Shown piece by piece: positions 15,844-23,357 of a stretch of 64,000 nucleotides of DNA. This DNA comes from Kitasatospora sp. MAA4 (lineage in GTDB: Bacteria > Actinomycetota > Actinomycetes > Streptomycetales > Streptomycetaceae): NCBI RefSeq assembly GCF_029893355.1, contig NZ_JARZAI010000034.1, positions 1-64,000 on the forward strand, written 5' to 3'. The notes under the pieces were generated by a model. It made no database searches. It saw only the letters and a list, made by a program, of their open reading frames with translations, and had not been told where the DNA came from. The first letter of the stretch is position 1, and every line of letters begins with the position of its first letter. The translations under genes and the position numbers were made by a program.

Positions 15844-18717
15844 TCAGCCCTGGTCGGCGGCGGCCTTGGTGGCCGCGGTCTTCTTCGCCGCGGTCGCCTT
15901 CTTCGCCGGGGCCTTCTTGGCGGCGGTCTTCTTCGCCGCCGTCTTCGTCGCCGCAGTCTTGGTGGCCGCGGTCTTCGTGGCGGCCGCCTTGGTCGCGGTC
16001 TTCTTCGCGGTCGCCTTCTTGGCCGGAGCCTTCTTGGCCACCTTCTTCACCGGCCCGCGCGCCCGCTTCTCGGCCAGCAGCTCGTAGCCGCGCTCGGGCG
16101 TGATGGTCTCCACGTCGTCGTCCTTGCGGAGCGTCGCGTTGGTCTCGCCGTCCGTCACGTACGCACCGAAGCGGCCGTCCTTGACGACCACCGGGCGCTC
16201 GCTCACCGGGTCGGTGCCCAGCTCCTTGAGCGGCGGCGCGGCGGCGGCCCGGCCGCGCTGCTTGGGCTGCGCGTAGATGGCCAGCGCCTCCTCCAGCGTG
16301 ACCGTGAACATCTGCTCCTCGTCGGTCAGCGACCGCGAGTCGGTGCCGCGCTTGAGGTACGGGCCGTACCGGCCGTTCTGCGCGGTGATCTCCACACCGT
16401 CGGCGTCCGCGCCGACCACCCGGGGCAGCGAGAGCAGCCGCAGCGCGTCCTCCAACGTGACGGTGTCCAGCGTCATCGTCTTCAGCAGCGAGGCGGTGCG
16501 CGGCTTGACCGCGTTCTTGCCGGTCTTGGGCGTGCCCTCGGGCAGGATCTCGGTGACGTACGGGCCGTAGCGGCCGTCCTTGGCCACCAGCGGGTTGCCG
16601 CTGACCGGGTCGGTGCCCAGCTCGAAGTCGCCGCTCGGCTTGGCCAGCAGCTCCTCGGCCAGCTCGACCGTCAGCTCGTCCGGCGGCATCTCGTCGGGGA
16701 CGTCGGCGCGCTGGCCGGGCTCGCCCTCGACCTGCGAGGCCTTCTCCACGTACGGGCCGTAGCGGCCGACCCGCAGGGTGATCTCGGCGTTGAGCGGGAA
16801 CGAGCTGATCTCCCGGGCGTCGATCGCGCCGAGGTCGGTCACCAGCTCCTTCAGGCCGCCCAGGTGGTCGCCGTCACCGTTGCCGGCCTCGGCGGCGCCG
16901 CCGGCCGCGTGGCCCTCGCCCTCGCCGAAGTAGAAGCGCTTGAGCCACGGCACGGACTGCGCCTCACCGTTGGCGATCCGGTCGAGGTCGTCCTCCATCC
17001 GCGCGGTGAAGTCGTAGTCGACCAGCCGGCCGAAGTGCTTCTCCAGCAGGTTGACCACGGCGAAGGAGAGGAAGGACGGCACCAGGGCCGTCCCCTTCTT
17101 GAAGACGTACTTGCGGGCGATGATCGTGTCGATGATCGACGCGTAGGTCGAGGGCCGACCGATCTCGCGGTCCTCCAGCTCCTTGACCAGCGAGGCCTCG
17201 GTGAACCGGGCCGGCGGCTTGGTGGCGTGGCCCTCGGGCGTCAGCTGCTCGGCGGAGAGCGGGTCGCCCTCGGCCACCTGCGGCAGGCGGCGCTCGCGGT
17301 CGTCCAGCTCGGCGTTCGGGTCGTCCGCGCCCTCGACGTAGGCCTTGAGGAAGCCGTGGAAGGTGATGATCTTGCCGGACGCGGAGAACTCGACGTCCCG
17401 GCGGTCGGTCGAGACGCCGCCGACCTTGACGGTGACGGACTGGCCGACCGCGTCCTTCATCTGCGAGGCGACCGTGCGCATCCAGATCAGCTCGTAGAGC
17501 CGGAACTCGTCGCCGCCCAGCGCCGTCTCGGCCGGCGTGCGGAAGCGGTCGCCGGACGGGCGGATCGCCTCGTGCGCCTCCTGCGCGTTCTTGACCTTGC
17601 TGGCGTAGGTGCGCGGGGCGTCCGGCAGGTAGGAGGCACCGTACAGCTGGGTGACCTGCGCCCGGGCCGCGTTGATCGCGGTCTCGGAGAGCGTGGTGGA
17701 GTCGGTACGCATATAGGTGATGAAGCCGTTCTCGTACAGCTTCTGGGCCACCTGCATGGTCCGCTTCGCGCCGAAGCCCAGCTTGCGGCTGGCCTCCTGC
17801 TGGAGCGTGGTGGTGCGGAACGGCGCGTACGGCGAGCGGCGGTAGGGCTTGGACTCGACGCTGCGGACGCTGAACGCGGTCTGCTCCAGCGCGGCGACCA
17901 GCGCACGCGCGGTCTGCTCGTCGAGGTGCAGGGTGTTGGCGCTCTTGATCTGGCCGTCCGAGCCGAAGTCGCGGCCGCTGGCGATTCGCTTGCCGTCCAC
18001 CGAGGACAGCCGGGCGCCGAAGGTCTCCGGGTTCGCGGCGTCGGCCGGGGTGCGGCCGGTCGCGAAGGAGGCGGTCAGGTCCCAGTACGAGGCGGAGGTG
18101 AAGGCGATCCGCTCGCGCTCGCGCTCGACCACCAGGCGGGTCGCCACCGACTGGACGCGGCCGGCCGAGAGCTTCGGCATGACCTTCTTCCAGAGCACCG
18201 GCGAGACCTCGTAGCCGTACAGCCGGTCGAGGATGCGGCGGGTCTCCTGGGCGTCGACCAGGCGCTGGTTCAGCTCGCGCGGGTTGGCCACGGCCGCCTG
18301 GATGGCGTCCTTGGTGATCTCGTGGAAGACCATCCGCTTGACCGGGACCTTGGGCTTGAGCACTTCCTGCAGGTGCCAGGCGATGGCCTCGCCCTCGCGG
18401 TCCTCATCGGTGGCGAGGAAGAGTTCGTCGGACTCCTTGAGGAGCGCCTTGAGCTTGGAGACCTGCGACTTCTTGTCCGCGTTCACCACATAGATGGGGG
18501 CGAAGTCGTGGTCGACGTCGACGCCCAGGCGGCGCACCTCGCCGGTGTACTGGTCCGGCACCTCGGCCGCGGTCCCCGGAAGGTCACGGATGTGCCCGAC
18601 GCTCGCCTCGACGATGTAGCCGGGGCCGAGATAGCCCTTGATCGTCTTCGCCTTGGCGGGCGACTCGACAATGACGAGTCGCTTGCCGTTGCGCGCGGTC
18701 TCGCTGCTCGGGGACAC
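15844..18717 (-). CDS. topA: DNA topoisomerase I
   Basis: The 957-residue type IA topoisomerase relaxes negative supercoils. The Toprim domain starts KRLVIVESPAKAKTIKGYLG and carries the metal-binding DxD-type acids in FLATDEDREGEAIAWHL. The catalytic tyrosine is Y335 in FITYMRTDSTTLS. Instead of zinc-ribbon repeats the C-terminal half has repeated NGRYGPYLKRGTDSRS / DGRFGAYV motifs. It ends in about 65 residues of Lys/Ala/Thr repeats (AKKTAAKKAPAKKATAAKK), which in Streptomyces TopA raises processivity. The GTG start giving MSPSSETARNGKRL was chosen because it sits immediately before the Toprim domain; longer readings lack a family match. Confidence 0.95.
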   Translation of the reverse strand: MSPSSETARNGKRLVIVESPAKAKTIKGYLGPGYIVEASVGHIRDLPGTAAEVPDQYTGEVRRLGVDVDHDFAPIYVVNADKKSQVSKLKALLKESDELFLATDEDREGEAIAWHLQEVLKPKVPVKRMVFHEITKDAIQAAVANPRELNQRLVDAQETRRILDRLYGYEVSPVLWKKVMPKLSAGRVQSVATRLVVERERERIAFTSASYWDLTASFATGRTPADAANPETFGARLSSVDGKRIASGRDFGSDGQIKSANTLHLDEQTARALVAALEQTAFSVRSVESKPYRRSPYAPFRTTTLQQEASRKLGFGAKRTMQVAQKLYENGFITYMRTDSTTLSETAINAARAQVTQLYGASYLPDAPRTYASKVKNAQEAHEAIRPSGDRFRTPAETALGGDEFRLYELIWMRTVASQMKDAVGQSVTVKVGGVSTDRRDVEFSASGKIITFHGFLKAYVEGADDPNAELDDRERRLPQVAEGDPLSAEQLTPEGHATKPPARFTEASLVKELEDREIGRPSTYASIIDTIIARKYVFKKGTALVPSFLSFAVVNLLEKHFGRLVDYDFTARMEDDLDRIANGEAQSVPWLKRFYFGEGEGHAAGGAAEAGNGDGDHLGGLKELVTDLGAIDAREISSFPLNAEITLRVGRYGPYVEKASQVEGEPGQRADVPDEMPPDELTVELAEELLAKPSGDFELGTDPVSGNPLVAKDGRYGPYVTEILPEGTPKTGKNAVKPRTASLLKTMTLDTVTLEDALRLLSLPRVVGADADGVEITAQNGRYGPYLKRGTDSRSLTDEEQMFTVTLEEALAIYAQPKQRGRAAAAPPLKELGTDPVSERPVVVKDGRFGAYVTDGETNATLRKDDDVETITPERGYELLAEKRARGPVKKVAKKAPAKKATAKKTATKAAATKTAATKTAATKTAAKKTAAKKAPAKKATAAKKTAATKAAADQG

Positions 18718-18867
18718 CTTCGCTCTTCTCTCCCGGTCGTTTACCTGTGCTGGCCGGCGTGACCCACGGGACACCGACCGGTCATGGGACCGGTCACCGC
18801 GGGCAGCTCGGGCTGTCCGCCGCCCGACACACACCGTCGTGCGGTGCCGCATCGCGACGACCCCACC

Positions 18868-18904
18868 AGCGGAGTGTGACCGTACCCCGGCCACCCTTGT
18901 CAAA
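18868..18904 (-). promoter_or_regulatory. topA: possible topA promoter
   Basis: On the minus strand TTGACA (18898-18903) is a perfect -35 hexamer. The -10 is unclear: CACACT at 19-base spacing is the best candidate. It lies about 150 bases before the topA start inside a 348-bp gap (18718-19065) that otherwise holds no gene. Confidence 0.35.
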
Positions 18905-19065
18905 CGGACGGATCCCGCTTTTTCACCGGCAAGCCCGTCCGACGCCACTCGAACGGTAACCCGATGATGGACGTTCGTGTCGCGCAGTTCTCCCGAGCGG
19001 GGTGTCGGCGGGGCCGCATTTCGGCCGCTAGCGGGCGGTAGTGGGCAGCAGCCGCGTCGGCTGTG

Positions 19066-19539
19066 TCAGTGGACGAGCACCGAGGCGAGCAGGCTCAGGC
19101 CGCCGGCCAGACTGCTGGTGCCGAGGATCGTCCAGAACACGTCGACCGGCAGCGAGGCCATCGTCCCGGCACCGGTGAGGACCACCCGGGCAGGGCGCCG
19201 GGGGTCGTAGGAGACGCGGACCGCACTACCCGGGACGAGTCCGGCGGGACGGCGCAGCGGCGTCCCGCCGCGCGGCCGGGCCAGCACGTCGACGGACTCG
19301 CCGCGGCCGCCCGAGCCGTCCGAGGCGGGGAACACCGACGGGAGCGTGGCGTAGGCCAGCAGCGGAGCGGGGTCCAGCGCCTGACCGGGCTGCTCGTCGG
19401 CCACCACCAGCGCGGTGGCCGGAATGCCGTGCCGACGCAGCTGGTGGCGCAGCAGGAACTCCGCGGCGCACCAGAGCAACAAGGCGCCGCCGAAGAGCGC
19501 GAGCACACTTCCGGCCAACACCGCCGTCGGCGTCTCCAC
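19066..19539 (-). CDS. DUF3592-like small membrane protein
   Basis: The 157-residue protein has one transmembrane segment at each end (VLAGSVLALFGGALLLWCAAEFLL and PVDVFWTILGTSSLAGGLSLLASVLV). The soluble middle carries SAVRVSYDPRRPARVVL, the signature of DUF3592 proteins (R-V-x-Y-x-P-x-x-P). Function is unknown. The GTG at VETPTAVLAG was preferred because it begins directly before the first membrane helix; the longer frame has no coding support. It is monocistronic, between topA and a divergent lipoprotein gene. Confidence 0.65.
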   Translation of the reverse strand: METPTAVLAGSVLALFGGALLLWCAAEFLLRHQLRRHGIPATALVVADEQPGQALDPAPLLAYATLPSVFPASDGSGGRGESVDVLARPRGGTPLRRPAGLVPGSAVRVSYDPRRPARVVLTGAGTMASLPVDVFWTILGTSSLAGGLSLLASVLVH

Positions 19540-19770
19540 GTCCCCAGCCCCCTCAAGATCTCCTGCCGCGGGAGCCTGGCAGCCCGGGGACAACCTGGGC
19601 CCGCCGGACGGCATACAACGGGCGAACCCGTGGAAACGGATTGGTGAACGCCGGCCGGACGCCGTCGACTGTCACAGCGGGGCAACAGCGGCAACCGGTG
19701 ATCTTCAGGCCGCGTCTGCCAGATGACCGGTCCTCAGACCGGTTCCCGATCAGACCTTGGGGGGTCCACC

Positions 19771-20370
19771 ATGACAGCTCGCCGCCTGCTCGCCGCCGCC
19801 GTTCTCGCCTGCGCCGCACTCACCCTGACCGCCTGCGGACCGGACGACCCGACTGCGGCCGGTGCGGCACCGAGCGGCTCGACGAAGGCCTCCGAGCCGG
19901 CCACGCCGACCGCTGGTGGCACCCACAGTGCCAAGCCCACCGCCTCCACCAAGCCGTCCGGCGCCAAGCCGAGCACGACGGCCTCCCCGGGCGCGGCCAA
20001 CTGCTCGGCGGGCGCCGTGCAGCCCGGCCACCGGATCATCGTGGCGACCTCGGTCGGCTACTCCACCTCGGTCTGGATGAAGGCCCTGGACACCAAGTTC
20101 GTCTGCGGCGCCGGCGTCCCGGACGACGGCTACTTCCAGGGCTACGGCGCCCCCAAGCTCTACACCTTCAGCAACGAGGTGAAGACCACCATGCTGGCCG
20201 ACATGAAGCCCAAGTCGCTGGCGCTGAACGACTTCATGAAGCTCGCCGACGAGTGCATCAGCAGCCCGAACAGCCTGCCGCAGCCGTACTCCTGCTACGG
20301 CAACACCTACGACGTCACGGTCAACTCCAGCAATGTGATCACCGGCATCACCGAGCTCTACCACCCCTGA
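19771..20370 (+). CDS. secreted lipoprotein of unknown function
   Basis: The 199-residue protein has a clear lipoprotein signal: MTARRLLAAAVLACAALTLTAC, with the lipobox L-T-A-C at residues 20-23. A Thr/Ser/Pro/Lys-rich linker of about 60 residues follows. The conserved C-terminal domain is about 110 residues (HRIIVATSVGYSTSVWMKALDTKFVCG to VITGITELYHP) and holds four Cys residues, probably two disulfides. GGGGGG lies nine bases before the ATG. I do not recognise the domain; no catalytic motif is visible. Confidence 0.75.
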   Translation: MTARRLLAAAVLACAALTLTACGPDDPTAAGAAPSGSTKASEPATPTAGGTHSAKPTASTKPSGAKPSTTASPGAANCSAGAVQPGHRIIVATSVGYSTSVWMKALDTKFVCGAGVPDDGYFQGYGAPKLYTFSNEVKTTMLADMKPKSLALNDFMKLADECISSPNSLPQPYSCYGNTYDVTVNSSNVITGITELYHP

Positions 20371-20403
20371 ACCGGACGGCCCAGGGGTGGTTCTGACGCA
20401 ACG

Positions 20404-21939
20404 TCAGCCGACAGCCTCGATGAAGCCCTGCTCGACCAGCATCCGCAGCGACTCCGGGACCCGGTCGCGCAGCAGCACCCGGTCCTCGCCGAGCAACTGG
20501 GCGATCGCGTCGACGATCTCGCCGGCCGCCAGGGTCCCGTCGCAGACGCCCGCGAACCCGGCGCCGACGGTGTCCACCTTGGTCGCCCGGCGCATGCCCC
20601 GGTTGTGCCGCAGGACCACGTGCTCCGGGTCCTCGGCGCCCGGGGCGCCGACCTGCTCCTGGACGACCTCGTCGGCCAGCGTGTAGCGGGCGGCGAGCAG
20701 CGCCGCGTCGTCGTGCGTGCGCAGGAAGTCCTGCCGGGCGAACCACTGCTCGATGTGCGGGCCCAGTGGCTGCTCGATCGGGTGCGGCCACTCCTCGATC
20801 CGGACCGTCGGACGGTCCGCCCCGGCGGCGCGCAGGGTGATCCAGCCGAAGCCGATGCCCTCCACCTGCGCCGCCTCGAAGGCGTCCAACCACGCGTTGT
20901 AGCGGGCCTGGTAGTCGACGGGAGTGGTGAGGTGGTCGCCGCCGTCGCGCAGCCAGAGCTCGGCGTACTGGGCGACGTCCTGCACCTCGCGCTGGACCAC
21001 CCAGGCGTCCAGGCCGGTGCCGGCCACCCAGCCGGCCAGCCGGTCGTGCCAGTCCTCGCCCTTGACGTGCTGCCAGTTGGCCAGCAACTGGCAGTAGCCG
21101 CCCGGCTCCAGGTGCTGGGCGGCACCCCGGACCAGGCTCCGGCACAGGTCGTCGCCCGCCATGCCGCCGTCCCGGTAGACGAACCGGCTGCCGGGGGAGA
21201 TCACGAACGGCGGGTTGGAGACGATCAGGTCGAACTTCCGCTCCCCCACCGGTTCGAAGAGACTGCCCTCGACGGTCTCGGTGTTGCCGAAGCCGGAGAG
21301 CGCCAGGGTGAGCCGGGCGAACGCCAGGGCGCGCGGGTTGAGGTCGGTCGCGGTGACGTGCTGGGCGTGCCGCGCGGCGTGCAGCGCCTGCACCCCCGAG
21401 CCCGTACCCAGATCGAGCGCGGCGCGGACCGGACGGCGCACGGCGAGGTTCGCCAGCGTGGTGGACGCGCCGCCCACGCCCAGCACCAACTCCCGGCGGG
21501 CCACGCCGGCGTCGCCGGTCGCGCCGGCACCGATGCCGCCGGCGCCGCCGACCGAACAGCCCAGGTCGGAGACCACCCAGGCGTCGGCGCTCGGCAGGCC
21601 CGCGACCTCGTTGGCGTACGGGCGGACGTCCACGGTGGCCCGGACGTCCGCGCCGTCGCGCAGCAGCCAGCCGTCCGCCAGCGCCTCGTCGACCGGTAGC
21701 GCGGCGGCGGCCGCGGCGTACGGCACCGGCTGCTGGAGCAGGAAGAGCCGGACCAGCGTCTCCAGCTGCGTGCCGCCACTGGTCGCGCGCAGCGCGGGCA
21801 CCGCCTCGCTGCGGGCCAGGGCGGCGTAGGCGGTGGGGCCGAGCAGGTCGAGGCAGCCGTCGGCGGTGTAGGAGGCGGCGAGCAGCGCCTCACGCAGTCG
21901 GGCGAGGCGGGCGGGGTCGGGAACGGGGAGCTTGGTCAC
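20404..21939 (-). CDS. class I SAM-dependent methyltransferase (HemK/PrmC-like)
   Basis: The 511-residue protein has an N-terminal helical/wHTH-like region of about 150 residues (ALARSEAVPALRATSGGTQLETLVRLFLLQQPV). A Rossmann methyltransferase follows with motif I ALDLGTGSGVQALHAARH, ATDLNPRALAFARL at motif II, and catalytic N-P-P-F in FDLIVSNPPFVISPGSRF. N-P-P-F/Y points to methylation of an amide or exocyclic nitrogen on protein, RNA or DNA; the exact target is unknown. The start is GTG. It converges on the lipoprotein gene with 33 bases between stops. Confidence 0.8.
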   Translation of the reverse strand: MTKLPVPDPARLARLREALLAASYTADGCLDLLGPTAYAALARSEAVPALRATSGGTQLETLVRLFLLQQPVPYAAAAAALPVDEALADGWLLRDGADVRATVDVRPYANEVAGLPSADAWVVSDLGCSVGGAGGIGAGATGDAGVARRELVLGVGGASTTLANLAVRRPVRAALDLGTGSGVQALHAARHAQHVTATDLNPRALAFARLTLALSGFGNTETVEGSLFEPVGERKFDLIVSNPPFVISPGSRFVYRDGGMAGDDLCRSLVRGAAQHLEPGGYCQLLANWQHVKGEDWHDRLAGWVAGTGLDAWVVQREVQDVAQYAELWLRDGGDHLTTPVDYQARYNAWLDAFEAAQVEGIGFGWITLRAAGADRPTVRIEEWPHPIEQPLGPHIEQWFARQDFLRTHDDAALLAARYTLADEVVQEQVGAPGAEDPEHVVLRHNRGMRRATKVDTVGAGFAGVCDGTLAAGEIVDAIAQLLGEDRVLLRDRVPESLRMLVEQGFIEAVG

Positions 21940-22011
21940 CCCGCCATTGTCCCGCCTGCCGCACCCGGCGCGGCGCGCACCTCGCGGCGGGGCGCGCCGG
22001 GTCGCGCCGGG

Positions 22012-22776
22012 TCAGCTCGGCGAGGCCGAGGGGGCCGGGCTCCCGGAGGGCGAGGAGTTGGCAGCAGGCGAGCCCGAACCGGACGGCGCGGGCGCTGACG
22101 GCGAGCCCGGCGCCGAGGACGAGCCGGGCGAACCCGACGCCGCCGGGGAACCGGACGCGGCCGGCGAGCCCGAGGCTGCGGGCGCGGGCGAGCCCGACGC
22201 ACCGCTCGCGCTGGTCGTCGCGGGGCTCTTGCACCCCGGCTGCTTGGCGATCGCCGTACCCAGGTCCCCGCTCTGGAGCTTCGCCAGCGCCCCGGTGGAG
22301 AGCCTGGCCAGCTGCTGCACCTGGTCGCCTATGCCCTTGAGGCCGTCGGCGAACTTCGCCTGGTCGCTCGTCGACAGCGCCTGCAGCTTGGTCTGGATGC
22401 TCTGGTAACCCTGGGCGGCCTGGCCGAGCTCGCTGACGGCGTCCTTCTGCAGCCCCGCACCATTGGTGGTCTTGGGCACGCCGGCCTTGCTGATCGCGTC
22501 CGCGATCTGCTGGTTGGCGGTGCTCAGCGTCCCCAGGTCGGTGCCGAGCCGCTTCTGCAGATCGGCGGGCGCCTCGCCCGCCACCACCCGGCCGGTGTCG
22601 TTCAGTGAGGTCTGCGCCTGGCCAACCGGGTCGCGCATCGAGCCGCAGACGCTGCCGGCCCAGGCGTTCAACTGACCGCTGTTGTCGCTGCTGCACGCGA
22701 CCGCGCCCGACGCCAGCAACGCGCCCAGCATCGGCACCGCCAGCAGCCGTCGGCCTGCCCGCTTTCGATCGTCCAC
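22012..22776 (-). CDS. small secreted lipoprotein with Ser/Pro/Ala-rich tail
   Basis: The 254-residue protein has a signal peptide RRLLAVPMLGALLASGAVAC with a lipobox Cys. A helical domain of about 150 residues follows, resembling Streptomyces small secreted proteins (SVCGSMRDPVGQAQTSLND, DGLKGIGDQVQQLARLSTG, two conserved Cys). About 65 residues of low-complexity S-G-S-P-A repeats end the chain. These features fit an envelope-associated protein with a wall-spanning linker. The GTG is preceded by AAGGG. Function is unknown. Confidence 0.75.
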   Translation of the reverse strand: MDDRKRAGRRLLAVPMLGALLASGAVACSSDNSGQLNAWAGSVCGSMRDPVGQAQTSLNDTGRVVAGEAPADLQKRLGTDLGTLSTANQQIADAISKAGVPKTTNGAGLQKDAVSELGQAAQGYQSIQTKLQALSTSDQAKFADGLKGIGDQVQQLARLSTGALAKLQSGDLGTAIAKQPGCKSPATTSASGASGSPAPAASGSPAASGSPAASGSPGSSSAPGSPSAPAPSGSGSPAANSSPSGSPAPSASPS

Positions 22777-22836
22777 CAGGGGTGCCCTTTCCGTCCTGTC
22801 CCGAACCGTCCCGGGTGAAACTACCGGACAGGAGAG

Positions 22837-22876
22837 CCCCGCTCAGCCCCGCTCAGCCCCGCTCAGCCCCGCTCAG
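22837..22876. repeat. 10-bp tandem repeat, 3.6 copies
   Basis: GCTCAGCCCC is repeated at 22841, 22851 and 22861 and ends with a partial copy that touches the stop codon of the gene at 22873. It is probably replication slippage in non-coding DNA. Confidence 0.8.
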
Positions 22877-23241
22877 GCGCGCTCGACCCGGATCGGGTCG
22901 CCGCTGCGGACCGTGCGAAGCACCTGCGGGTCGCCGTCGAGCGCCCCGAGCAGGTTGCACGGGCTGGCCAGCCGGCACTCGTCGCCATGCGAGACGGGCG
23001 TCGGCCCGTACGGCAGCGCCAGGCTGTCGCCGTCCGTCCAGAACGCGACCGTCCCCGGCTCCACCACCTGCTGCGCGTCGTCCTCGCGCGGGACGCTGAC
23101 GGGCGTGCCGAAGTAGACCTCCTCGCCCCAGGTGTTGGCGGAGGCGCTGATCGGCAGCGCCTCCCAGAGTGCTTCGCTGGTCGGGGTGGACCGCAGGGTC
23201 GCGGTGGCCTGGCCGGCCGGCCAGAGGATGCGGATCCGCAT
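22873..23241 (-). CDS. cyclophilin-like fold protein (DUF3830/TM1367-like)
   Basis: The 122-residue protein begins MRIRILWPAG. It contains ALPISASANTWGEEVYFGTPVSV and ARQVVEPG-like VEPGTVAFWTDGDSLALPYGPTPVS, both typical of the small cyclophilin-like family found in many actinobacteria (TM1367-like beta barrel). No prolyl isomerase activity is established for this family. The ATG at 23241 was chosen over the one at 23262 because GAGGG lies at proper spacing only before the former. It stands alone between the secreted protein and hppA. Confidence 0.75.
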   Translation of the reverse strand: MRIRILWPAGQATATLRSTPTSEALWEALPISASANTWGEEVYFGTPVSVPREDDAQQVVEPGTVAFWTDGDSLALPYGPTPVSHGDECRLASPCNLLGALDGDPQVLRTVRSGDPIRVERA

Positions 23242-23357
23242 GGGCTTCCCTCTCGTGGACATGTCGCTGATCGGAGTTATCCGAGCAGCAGGGAAGCCCT
23301 CGCTTCAACAGTTTGTCAATCCTGTCTCACCATGCGCCCACCCGCGGTCCCGCCGCT

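Noticed and set aside
15840-16060. Repetitive GCC/CTT-rich stretch that could look like a satellite or CRISPR-like array
   Set aside because: It encodes the Lys/Ala-rich TopA tail in frame; no conserved spacers or palindromic repeats. I saw no CRISPR array anywhere in the window.
13476-18762. Very long plus-strand frames opposite tmk and topA (875 and 980 codons)
   Set aside because: Gly/Arg/Val-rich antisense shadows typical of high-GC genomes; the minus-strand genes have clear catalytic motifs.
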